Source of the DNA: CALMEC01 sp964628685
Lineage (GTDB): Bacteria > Actinomycetota > Thermoleophilia > Miltoncostaeales > Miltoncostaeaceae
Direction of reading: 5' to 3'
Length of the DNA stretch: 64,000 nt
Assembly (NCBI GenBank): GCA_964628685.1
Contig: CAZVNM010000001.1
Location: forward strand, 62,001 to 126,000
A program made the position numbers and the translations under genes. The notes beneath the pieces were generated by a model. The model saw only the letters and a program-made list of their open reading frames with translations. It ran no database searches and had not been told where the DNA came from. Positions 1-7,329 of the stretch are shown here, piece after piece (positions within the stretch are counted from its first letter, which is position 1; each line of letters begins with the position of its first letter).

Positions 1-66
1 CATCGGACCGGACCCGTCGGCGGTCGTGGACCCGTCACCGAATCGCCACCGGACGGCCACGCTTTG

Positions 67-236
67 GTGACGCGACACGCAAGTTACGTGACGCGACACG
101 CAAGTTACGTGCCAGACACCAGAGCGTGCGGGGACGCGGGTCACGCAAGTCACGTGTCAGGCACCAGGCTTGCGGTGACGCGACACGCAAGTTAAGTGCC
201 AGGCACCAGGGCGTGCGCGGACGCGGGTCACCGACG
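67..236. repeat. Interleaved REP-like intergenic repeats
   Basis: A 21-bp unit beginning GTGACGCGACACGCAAG occurs twice in tandem (67–87, 88–108) and again at 175–195. A second unit containing the small palindrome GTGCC(A)GGCAC, or variants of it, followed by GCGTGCG and GACGCGGGTCAC occurs twice (about 106–146 and 193–230). The two unit types alternate, which resembles a cluster of short palindromic REP-type elements. Bases 1–66 hold no gene I can support, and the short reading frames across the region look like repeat artefacts. Confidence 0.6.
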
Positions 237-240
237 TCCG

Positions 241-272
241 AAATGACTCAGGGGGCCCGAAGGCCCCCTGAG
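241..272 (-). terminator. Intrinsic terminator of the DUF1097 gene
   Basis: An 11-bp perfect inverted repeat (247–257 with 262–272) closes a 4-base loop that reads TTCG on the minus strand. It is followed on that strand by TCATTT. It lies 40 bp beyond the stop codon of the minus-strand gene at 312–980. Confidence 0.75.
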
Positions 273-311
273 CGAACCGCGTGTGCCGGCCGAACGGCCG
301 ACGGGTGAGGA

Positions 312-980
312 CTAGGCCTCGTCCGCAGCCACGGCGGGCTTCGGGGTGAGGGCGGCGGCCAGCTTGGCCGACAGGATGCCCAAGATGCAGCCGCAGATGA
401 GGCTCACCAGCGAGTTGAGCCACACCATCGCCCACGGGGTGGAGAGCACACCACCGAAGGCGCCGGTACCCGCGGTCGCCGGGTCTGCGAGAGCCTGCAG
501 GCCCTGCTCACCGCCACCGTTGGGGGCCCAGCCGTCGAGGCCGGTCGCGATCCACCAGAGGAAGACCGATGCGAACGCCGGGAACGTACCCGCGACGTAG
601 TACCAGTCGCCCAGGATCAGGATCATCACGAGGATGAAGGCGAAGATGCCCACCCACAGGGCGATGCCCCAGAAGTCCGGACGGTCCGCGGTCTTGAAGG
701 CCAGCGGCATCGTGATGAGCGCGGCGACAGAACCGATGATGCATGCCGTGAGGACCTTGCCGAAGGCGGCGTTGTCACCACCGGCGGCGAAGAACATGCC
801 CCACGCGATGAACGCCGTGGGAAGGATCAGGTGGAAGTTCTTCGGCAGTTCGAGACCGATGCCGAGGTCACCGTCGGTGACCCAGTGGAACGTGAAGTTG
901 AGCGAAAACTCGGTCCAGAGGAACGAGAGAACGCCGATTACAAGCGCAAGCGGGAAAATTGCTTTCGCGCGTGGACCCAT
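312..980 (-). CDS. DUF1097-like multi-pass membrane protein
   Basis: A 222-residue integral membrane protein with about six hydrophobic segments (near residues 9–27, 48–66, 77–95, 103–122, 126–148 and 185–210). Length, the opening PLALVIGVLSFLW and the polytopic layout resemble DUF1097 (YcdZ-type) inner membrane proteins, whose substrate is unknown. The ATG at 978–980 is preceded by AAGGAG at suitable spacing. The C-terminus is a short Ala/Pro-rich cytosolic tail. It stands alone between a terminator and yvcK, in the position where whiA usually lies in Actinobacteria. No function can be assigned beyond membrane location. Confidence 0.7.
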   Translation of the reverse strand: MGPRAKAIFPLALVIGVLSFLWTEFSLNFTFHWVTDGDLGIGLELPKNFHLILPTAFIAWGMFFAAGGDNAAFGKVLTACIIGSVAALITMPLAFKTADRPDFWGIALWVGIFAFILVMILILGDWYYVAGTFPAFASVFLWWIATGLDGWAPNGGGEQGLQALADPATAGTGAFGGVLSTPWAMVWLNSLVSLICGCILGILSAKLAAALTPKPAVAADEA

Positions 981-1181
981 CGAGTCGACTCCTTGAGAGA
1001 AAGAGCATGGTCACGCGGCCGGGGAGAAGAGAAAGACGTCAACAGCGGTGGCCACGTGGCACCCCGACACCGGGGTTGACCTGACATTCGACATGGAACG
1101 GGCAGTTTCCCCCTCCCCGCACCTGCCGACCGCCGGCCGACGTGGCATCGCCACCCCCCGATGAGTGATGCGCTTGGGACT

Positions 1182-2177
1182 CTACGCGGAAGGAGGAGTT
1201 GGTTGCAAGTGTCGCAACCTGGTGACCGTTCGCACCGAGTGTTCCAGGATTTCGCATATTGCGAGCGCAAGAGCCGGGGACGAATGCCGAACGGCGTCCC
1301 CCTCGGCGGCCAGATGGCGCGTGACGACCGTCACCCCCAGCGCCTCGACGGCCGCGCGGTCGACGGCGACCGGCTCCTGCGCCTGCGCCGCGTACCGCTG
1401 GACGGCCTCCGGGTTGAGCCCCCCCTCGTGCAGGACGGCGACGTCCACCGCACCGTCCGTGGCCTCCTGCACCACGCGGACGTGGTCGGCGGCGTCGAAG
1501 CCGTCGGTCTCGCCCGGCTGGGTCATGACGTTGCCCACGTAGACGCACAGGGCGTCGGTCGCCCGCACCGCCGCCCGTATCTCCGGTACGGCCAGGTGCG
1601 GCAGGACGCTCGTGAAGAGGCTCCCCGGCCCCATCAGCACCACGTCGGCGTCGGCGATCGCCTCCACGGCCGGCGCGTGGGCGATGGGGACCGGATCGAG
1701 CCAGACGCGGCGGCAGCCGCCGGATCCGGAGCCGATCTGGGTTTCGCCGCAGACGTGGGTGCCGTCGAGGCGCTCGGCCCACAGGCGGGTGTGGCCGAGG
1801 GTCGTCGGCAGCACGCGGCCGCGGATCTTGAGCACCCGTGAGCATTCCTCGATCGCACGGTCGAAGCTGCCGGTCACCTCGGCCAGGGCCACCAGGAAGA
1901 GGTTGCCGAACGGGTGACCCGCCAGGTCACCGTCGACGAAGCGGTGCTGGAACAGACGGCCCATGAGCGACTCGTCGTCCGCGAGGGCCACCATGCAGTT
2001 GCGGATGTCGCCCGGCGGCAGGACCCCCAGCTCGCGGTTGAGCCGTCCCGACGAGCCGCCGTCGTCGGCCACCGTGACGATGGCCGTGATGTCGAAGGGC
2101 TGGGGCTTGAGGGCGCGCAGGAGCGTGGAGAGCCCGGTCCCCCCTCCCAGCGCGGCGATGCGCAGGCGGCGCGTCAC
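1182..2177 (-). CDS. yvcK: YvcK/CofD-like gluconeogenesis factor
   Basis: A 331-residue UPF0052/CofD-like protein that binds UDP-sugars and affects carbon-flux and cell-wall control in other bacteria. The N-terminal Rossmann motif GGGTGLSTLLRALK, the TVADDGGSSGRLN motif and PPGDIRNCMVAL are all present, as is MGPGSLFTSVLPHL in the second half. The start is GTG at 2175–2177, overlapping the rapZ TGA as GTGA. Homology begins at once after it (VTRRLRIAALGGGTG), so the longer upstream frame is not coding. It is the third gene of a uvrC–rapZ–yvcK operon. The usual fourth member, whiA, is absent downstream. Confidence 0.93.
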   Translation of the reverse strand: MTRRLRIAALGGGTGLSTLLRALKPQPFDITAIVTVADDGGSSGRLNRELGVLPPGDIRNCMVALADDESLMGRLFQHRFVDGDLAGHPFGNLFLVALAEVTGSFDRAIEECSRVLKIRGRVLPTTLGHTRLWAERLDGTHVCGETQIGSGSGGCRRVWLDPVPIAHAPAVEAIADADVVLMGPGSLFTSVLPHLAVPEIRAAVRATDALCVYVGNVMTQPGETDGFDAADHVRVVQEATDGAVDVAVLHEGGLNPEAVQRYAAQAQEPVAVDRAAVEALGVTVVTRHLAAEGDAVRHSSPALALAICEILEHSVRTVTRLRHLQPTPPSA

Positions 2178-3094
2178 CGTGCGACGGCGTCCGCGTCGGC
2201 CTGTGTCGGCGGCCCCACGTCCGAGTGCCCCTGCGTGGAGCGGTGCAGATGCCGGTGGTCCACCGTGGCCTCGTAGCCCTGCAGCCGGTAGCGCTCGGCC
2301 ATCATCTCCGCCAGGCGGACGCTGCGGTGGCGACCGCCGGTGCAGCCGAAGCCCACCACCAGGTGGCGCTTGCCCTCGCGGGCGTAGGCCGGCATCAGGA
2401 AGTCGAGCATCGAGGTGAGGAGCCCGACGAACTCGTCCCACCCCTCCACACCCTCCAGGAAGCGGATGACCGGCTCGTCGCGTCCGGTCAGCTCACCCAG
2501 GCCCGGCTCGTAGAACGGGTTGTCCAGGAAGCGCACGTCGAACACCAGGTCCACGTCGCGGGGCAGGCCGTGCTTGAACCCGAACGAGATGAACGACGGC
2601 GCCAGACGCGACCGCGCCAACACGACCCCGGTGCGCTCACCGAGCGTGCGTCGCAGGTCCCAGATGTTCATGTTGCTGGAGTCGATGACGATGTCGGCGC
2701 GTTCGCGCAGCGGATCGAGGAGCTCACGCTCGCGGGTGATCCCCTCCAGCACGCCGCTCTCCGTCAGCGGGTGGCGCCGGCGCGTCTCGCGGAAGCGGTT
2801 GAGGAGCACCTCCTCGGAGGCCTCCAGGAAGATGATGCGCAGGTTCACATCGTCGCGGCGGACGACCTCGTCGAGGATGCGCACCAGCTCGTTGAACAGG
2901 TGGCCGCCGCGCACGTCGCACACCACCGCCACCTTCTCCAGGCGCGATCCCTCCAGGCCCGAGATCTCGACGAGCGACGGGATCATCTGCGGCGGGATGT
3001 TGTCGATGCAGAACCAGCCGTCGTCCTCGAAGGCGCTCATCGCCTGGCTCTTGCCGGCGCCGCTCATGCCGGTGATGACGGTCAGCTCGATGAT
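2174..3094 (-). CDS. rapZ: RapZ-family nucleotide-binding protein, apparent AUC start
   Basis: A P-loop protein of the RapZ/YvcJ family. In E. coli RapZ controls GlmZ sRNA processing; in Actinobacteria the role is less clear. Visible are Walker A GMSGAGKS, the CIDNIPP motif, SFGFKHGLPRD, DVRFLDNPF and the C-terminal GCTGGRHRSV. The family begins about 8 residues before the P-loop. At that point there is no ATG, GTG or TTG in frame, only two ATC codons (3094–3092 and 3091–3089) placed 4 and 7 nt after a perfect AGGAGG (3104–3099). The nearest upstream frame lies inside uvrC without a plausible start. I therefore propose an AUC start, giving 306 or 305 residues. It overlaps the end of uvrC and is probably translationally coupled. 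Confidence 0.88.
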   Translation of the reverse strand: MIELTVITGMSGAGKSQAMSAFEDDGWFCIDNIPPQMIPSLVEISGLEGSRLEKVAVVCDVRGGHLFNELVRILDEVVRRDDVNLRIIFLEASEEVLLNRFRETRRRHPLTESGVLEGITRERELLDPLRERADIVIDSSNMNIWDLRRTLGERTGVVLARSRLAPSFISFGFKHGLPRDVDLVFDVRFLDNPFYEPGLGELTGRDEPVIRFLEGVEGWDEFVGLLTSMLDFLMPAYAREGKRHLVVGFGCTGGRHRSVRLAEMMAERYRLQGYEATVDHRHLHRSTQGHSDVGPPTQADADAVAR

Positions 3095-5004
3095 GGCTCC
3101 TCCTGTGACAGCACACCCACGCCCTCCGGCGAGACGGTCTTGTGCAGACGATCGTAGAGGTCCTGCGCCAGGCGGCGCGAAAGACCCGGCACGGCGGCGA
3201 TCTCGTCGGGCGATGCCTCCAGGAAGCGTTCGGGGCTGCCGAAGTGCTTCAGGATCGCCGACCGTCGGGCGGGCCCGACACCGGGCAGGCTGTCGAGGAC
3301 GCTGCCGGTGAGGGCGCGGCCCCGCCGTCCGCGGTGGTTCTTGAGCGCGAAGCGGTGGGCCTCGTCGCGGATGGCCTGAAGGACGCGAAGGCCGGCGGAG
3401 TTCTCGGGGATGGGCACCGGGTCGGATCGTCCCGGCACGTACACCTCCTCGTAGCGCTTGGCGAGCGACGCGATCGGCACGTCGGTCACCCCCACTGCCG
3501 CCATTCCGCGGACGGCCGCCGCCAGCTGCCCCTTGCCGCCGTCGATCAGCACGAGGCCGGGGCGGCGCGAGAAGGACGGGTCGTCGTCGCCGTCCACCAG
3601 GCGACGAAACCGCCGCGTGATGGCCTCCTCGATGCGCGCGAAGTCGTCGGGTCCGCCCTCGATCCGGGTGCCGAAGGTCCGGTAGTGGGCCTTGGCCGGC
3701 ACGGCGGCCTCGAACACCACCATCGACGCGGCGGTGTGCGTGGCCCCCAGGTTGGAGATGTCGTAGCACTCGATCCGCACCGGCGGGGCGGGCAGGTGGA
3801 GGTGCGTCTGCAGCTCCTCCAGCGACGCCTGCCGACGCAGCCGCGTCTGCTCGTGGCGCCGGCGGTCCTGGTCGAGGGCGAAGCTCGCGTTGCGCTCCGC
3901 CATCTCGAGCAGGCGGCGCTTGTCGCCCCGTTCGGCGTGGCGCACCTCCACCCGGCTGCCGCGGCGGGTGGACAGGAGCTCCGTGAGCGCCGGCGTCGCA
4001 CCGCCGGCGGGCACCACGACCAGCGGCGGGATGACCATCGCCAGCGCGTAGTACTCGATCGCGAACTGCTCGACGATGGTCGCCACGTCGTGCACGCCGC
4101 CCAGGTCCAGGTGGAACGACTGGCGGTCCTGCATCACGCCGTCGCGCACCTGGAGCACCTGGACGTTGGCGGCGTCGTCCTCGACGGCCAGCCCCACCAC
4201 GTCGAGCGTCCCCAGGGTGTCACCCTTGGCCCACTGGCGTTCCATGAGGTGGCGCACGGCCGCCAGCCGGTTGCGGTGGATCGCGGCCTGCTCGAAGCGC
4301 TGCTCCTCGGCCGCGCGTCGCATCTCGTCCTCCAGCTCGCGTTCGAGCCCCCGGTAGCGGCCCGACAGGAACGCGATGATCTGGTCGATCAGTTCCCGGT
4401 ACTCGTCGCGGCTGATGTAGCCGACGCACGGCGCCAGGCAGCGCTTGATGTGGTAATCCAGGCACGGGACGCCGCTGGGGCGCCCCGGTTCGGGCCCCTC
4501 GCACGGACGCGACGGGAAGATCCGCGCCAGGGCGTTGAGGGTCTCACGCACCTTGGCGGCATTGGAGAACGGCCCGAAGTAGAGGCGGTCGCGCCGGTGG
4601 CGCTCGCGCGTGAAGTACACGCGCGGGTAGTCCTCGTCCAGGCTGATGCCGATGTACGGGTAGCTCTTGTCGTCGCGCAGGCGGATGTTGAACGGCGGGC
4701 GATGGCGCTTGACGAGGTTGGCCTCGAGGATGAGGGCCTCGCTCTCCGAGCTCGTGACCACCACCTCCAGCCGATCGATGCGGTCCACCATCTCGGCCGT
4801 CTTCACGTGGACGCCGCCGCGGGCGGTGAGGGAGCGCGGATCGTCGGGGCTGAGCGGCGCCTGGAAGTACGAGAGCACCCGTTTGCGAAGCGACTTGGCC
4901 TTGCCCACGTAGAGCACGTCGTCGGCCGCGTCCCGGTAGATGTAGACCCCCGGCCGGTCGGGCAGGCTCTGAAGCTGCGGGCGGATCGCGGGGTTGGCGG
5001 CCAT
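3082..5004 (-). CDS. uvrC: Excinuclease ABC subunit C
   Basis: A 640-residue dual-incision nuclease of nucleotide excision repair, acting with UvrA and UvrB. The GIY-YIG domain starts at about residue 15 (RPGVYIYRDAADDVLYVGKA), followed by the Cys-containing linker (PCEGPEPGRPSGVPCLDYHIKR in two stretches). A UVR helix pair sits near residues 205–240 and the RNase H-like endonuclease core has YDISNLGATHTAASMVVF. The C-terminal helix-hairpin-helix pair reads LDSLPGVGPARR and IAAVPGLSRRLA. The ATG at 5002–5004 fits the family start. It is the first gene of the uvrC–rapZ–yvcK operon. Confidence 0.96.
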   Translation of the reverse strand: MAANPAIRPQLQSLPDRPGVYIYRDAADDVLYVGKAKSLRKRVLSYFQAPLSPDDPRSLTARGGVHVKTAEMVDRIDRLEVVVTSSESEALILEANLVKRHRPPFNIRLRDDKSYPYIGISLDEDYPRVYFTRERHRRDRLYFGPFSNAAKVRETLNALARIFPSRPCEGPEPGRPSGVPCLDYHIKRCLAPCVGYISRDEYRELIDQIIAFLSGRYRGLERELEDEMRRAAEEQRFEQAAIHRNRLAAVRHLMERQWAKGDTLGTLDVVGLAVEDDAANVQVLQVRDGVMQDRQSFHLDLGGVHDVATIVEQFAIEYYALAMVIPPLVVVPAGGATPALTELLSTRRGSRVEVRHAERGDKRRLLEMAERNASFALDQDRRRHEQTRLRRQASLEELQTHLHLPAPPVRIECYDISNLGATHTAASMVVFEAAVPAKAHYRTFGTRIEGGPDDFARIEEAITRRFRRLVDGDDDPSFSRRPGLVLIDGGKGQLAAAVRGMAAVGVTDVPIASLAKRYEEVYVPGRSDPVPIPENSAGLRVLQAIRDEAHRFALKNHRGRRGRALTGSVLDSLPGVGPARRSAILKHFGSPERFLEASPDEIAAVPGLSRRLAQDLYDRLHKTVSPEGVGVLSQEEPSSS

Positions 5005-5061
5005 CCGATCGAGTATAGGTCCACTCCGCCACGCCGCCCGACGGCACCTGTCCGGCCGACA

Positions 5062-6381
5062 TCACACCAGCCGTTCGTCGATGCGGATGAGCTCGACGCC
5101 GCCCCCGCCCATCGGGTCCGCGAGCGTGGGATCGCCGACGATCGCCATGATCCGCGCCACGTACGCCCGGGTCTCGTCGTAGGGCGGGATGCCCCCGTAC
5201 CGCTCCACCGCGCCCGGTCCGGCGTTGTACGCGGCAAGCGCGAGCGGGATCGAGCCGAACCGCCGCAGGTGTGATCCCAGCAGGCGTCCGGCCGCCGGGA
5301 TGGCGGCGTGCGGATCGAACGGGTCGCGCAGACCCATGCCGCGTGCGGTGCCGGGCATGAACTGGGCGATCCCCTGTGCGCCCGCCCGGCTCACGGCCCT
5401 CGGGTTGAACCCGGATTCCTGGCGAAGGAGCGCCGCGAGCACCATGGGCGGCACCCCACCCTCGCGGGCCCCGCGCATGACGTCGGCGCGGTAGACGGCC
5501 GGCACCCAGTCGGGGAGCGCCGCCGAAGTGTCCCGTCCCGCCGCGGCGGGCGCCGGACGGGAGGCCGCCACGTCCACGGCACCGGCACCGGGATCCCCGC
5601 ACCCCGGCAGGTACCCGTAGTGCCAGGGCTCCCAGGAGTAGCGCTGCACGAAACCGAAGAGCCGCGCATACCGTGCCAGCCAGTCCCACGCACCCGGTGT
5701 GGATGCGATGTCGAGCTCGGTCGAGTTGCGGTGGCGGCTTCTCCCAGGCGGCGCCACCCACTTGGGGTCGGGGTGTCGGGCGAAGAGCACCGCCTGCTCG
5801 GCGTCCGATCGGAACGCGCTGTTGACGACCAGGTCCACGCCGGATCGGCGGGCCGCGGCGTCCATCCGGTCGAACGCCTGGGCCACGGTCGGGCACATCG
5901 GCTTGCCGTCGCGGTAGAGAAGCGGCCCGCGGTACTCCGGTCCGACGCCCCCGGACGATTCGGGCAGCGACCCCCATCCCGGACGCACGACGGCCCGCGC
6001 CGACGCACGGATCTCCGTCCCCGCGGGCCCCGCCACCGCGACCGTCACCTGGACCTGCGTCGGCGGCCAGGCACGACCCTCCGGCCAGCTGAGCCGCACC
6101 AGCCGCACGCCCTGACGCCGGGCCATCCGCGCGGCGCGGTCACGCAGTGAGGTGCGCCACGCCTCGCGTGCGCGCCCCTGCCGGCCCGCTACCGCGATGA
6201 GATCCGCGGCGATGGCCCGACCCGCGCCGACCGCCGTGAGGTCGGCGCCCGTCTGCGCGACGCCCTTGGCCGCGTGCGCACGACCCAGGGTGAAGACCAT
6301 CGCACCGGCGGCCAGGAGCAGAAGCCCGAAGCCCAGCACGATCCCGAGCGCCTGCCCGTCCTGTCGCGGCCGACGGCTCAC
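5062..6381 (-). CDS. TadG-like N-terminus fused to VanY-type peptidase and SLT transglycosylase
   Basis: A 439-residue three-part protein. Residues about 5–65 begin DGQALGIVLGFGLLLLAAG, an uncleaved TadG/Rv3655c-like membrane anchor with an Ala-rich amphipathic stretch. Residues about 175–290 resemble M15B D-alanyl-D-alanine carboxypeptidases (VNSAFRSDAEQAVLF, then SRHRNSTELDIAS and PWHYGY, supplying His/Asp/His zinc ligands). Residues about 320–430 are a lytic transglycosylase domain (LLRQESGFNPRAVS with catalytic Glu, GAQGIAQFMPGTA, ALAAYNAGPGAV). The GTG start at 6379–6381 overlaps the preceding TGA. The domains suggest local peptidoglycan remodelling next to a TadE/TadG-like assembly; that link is inference. 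Confidence 0.82.
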   Translation of the reverse strand: MSRRPRQDGQALGIVLGFGLLLLAAGAMVFTLGRAHAAKGVAQTGADLTAVGAGRAIAADLIAVAGRQGRAREAWRTSLRDRAARMARRQGVRLVRLSWPEGRAWPPTQVQVTVAVAGPAGTEIRASARAVVRPGWGSLPESSGGVGPEYRGPLLYRDGKPMCPTVAQAFDRMDAAARRSGVDLVVNSAFRSDAEQAVLFARHPDPKWVAPPGRSRHRNSTELDIASTPGAWDWLARYARLFGFVQRYSWEPWHYGYLPGCGDPGAGAVDVAASRPAPAAAGRDTSAALPDWVPAVYRADVMRGAREGGVPPMVLAALLRQESGFNPRAVSRAGAQGIAQFMPGTARGMGLRDPFDPHAAIPAAGRLLGSHLRRFGSIPLALAAYNAGPGAVERYGGIPPYDETRAYVARIMAIVGDPTLADPMGGGGVELIRIDERLV

Positions 6382-6644
6382 GGCTCGGGCACCCGTGCCG
6401 AGGCCCGGATCCGAAGGACGCCCACGCCGGGCAGCACGCTCCTGACGCGCCGCTCGACCCGGACGATCCTTCCGGGTGTGCCGGTGTCCGCAAGGGCCTT
6501 GCGTCGCACCTCGTCCTGCGCGATGAGCGCCCCGCGCACAAGCATCGTGAGCTGCCAACCGATGAGCACCGCCACCACCAGGAGCGGCACCGCGGCGAGG
6601 GCCTCGATCGATGCCTGCCCCTGCATGCGCCGGCGGCGGATCAC
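6378..6644 (-). CDS. TadE-like membrane protein
   Basis: An 88-residue TadE-type pseudopilin-like protein. The short basic leader RRRRMQGQASIEALAA, with Gln-Ala-Ser-Ile-Glu, and one hydrophobic helix (about residues 14–36) match the TadE signature. A charged C-terminal domain of about 50 residues follows. The GTG at 6642–6644 sits after GAGGAGGTG and overlaps the previous stop as GTGA. It is the second gene of a three-gene operon and overlaps the fused peptidase gene by four bases. The role in a pilus or secretion assembly is inferred from the family; no tadA, tadB or tadC gene is in the window. Confidence 0.75.
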   Translation of the reverse strand: MIRRRRMQGQASIEALAAVPLLVVAVLIGWQLTMLVRGALIAQDEVRRKALADTGTPGRIVRVERRVRSVLPGVGVLRIRASARVPEP

Positions 6645-6988
6645 GGCGCCACCTCCTCGTGGGCGGTGACCGACCCGATGGGACCGACCCACGGCACAAC
6701 CGATGGGATCGTCAGGCGGACATGAACGTGTGTGACGCCGTCACGTGCGGTGCGGGTGGTGATGCGAGCGCGCCTGGCGAGGCGGTCGGGGAGCACGGCC
6801 TGCGCCGCCCGCTCGACCGGTGCTCCGACCTGCCCCGCCCGCGCCCCGCTGCGGGCGGCGCTCTGCGCCGTCTGCCACACGTTGGCGGCGACGATCGCCT
6901 GCCACCCGAGGAGCACCAGCATGGTGAGGCCGATGGCGACCCCGATGGTCTCCACCGCCGCCTGTCCGTGCTGTCGCTCCCACTGCAT
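6641..6988 (-). CDS. TadE-like membrane protein
   Basis: A 115-residue protein with the opening MQWERQHGQAAVETIGVAIG, a classical TadE/Flp leader in which Glu follows the Ala-Val. One transmembrane helix follows (about residues 12–36). The soluble remainder has no cysteines or recognisable catalytic motif. It is the first gene of the operon that continues into a second TadE-like gene and the TadG–VanY–SLT fusion. A short AT-containing leader (GCACTATCGGC) lies upstream, but no clear promoter can be read. Membership of a Tad-like surface structure is inference from family and context. Confidence 0.72.
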   Translation of the reverse strand: MQWERQHGQAAVETIGVAIGLTMLVLLGWQAIVAANVWQTAQSAARSGARAGQVGAPVERAAQAVLPDRLARRARITTRTARDGVTHVHVRLTIPSVVPWVGPIGSVTAHEEVAP

Positions 6989-7102
6989 GAACCCACGGTA
7001 GGCCGATGGATGTCACACGTTGCGCGACCTCTGTGCCGATAGTGCAACGCCTTCGCAACCGGGTGCGCGACGCCGGACCGCCGACGCACCGGCGACCGCT
7101 CG

Positions 7103-7324
7103 TCAGCCGTCCGGAACCCCGTGCTCGGACGCGTCCGATCCACGCGCCGCGAACCCGGTGCACGCGACCACCGGCACGGCCGGGTACTTCACGAACCGCG
7201 CGTCGCGCTCCGCCAGCAGGCACCGGCTGAACACCGATCGGCGCGTGGGCACCAGCGCCTGGAACGCGCAGCGGTTGCACAGGCCGGCGCCGGGCGCACC
7301 GGCGTCAGCGGCCCGACCGCCCAC
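7103..7324 (-). CDS. Small four-cysteine protein, putative zinc ribbon
   Basis: A 73-residue protein with cysteines at positions 16, 19, 35 and 55 in the pattern C-x2-C-x15-C-x19-C, and the stretch ERDARFVKYPAVPVVACTGF. From memory, short proteins with a CxxC, a VFSRC-like segment and a DxRFxKYPxLPVxxCxG tail recur in Actinobacteria without a known function. The pattern suggests a zinc-binding fold. The GTG start is five bases after the thrS stop codon, so it is probably co-transcribed and translationally coupled with thrS. Function unknown. Confidence 0.6.
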   Translation of the reverse strand: MGGRAADAGAPGAGLCNRCAFQALVPTRRSVFSRCLLAERDARFVKYPAVPVVACTGFAARGSDASEHGVPDG

Positions 7325-7329
7325 GGTGT

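Noticed and set aside
1061..1076. ACCCCG-ACAC-CGGGGT hairpin as yvcK terminator
   Set aside because: Stem of six bases, more than 100 bp after the stop and without a T-run; not strong enough to call.
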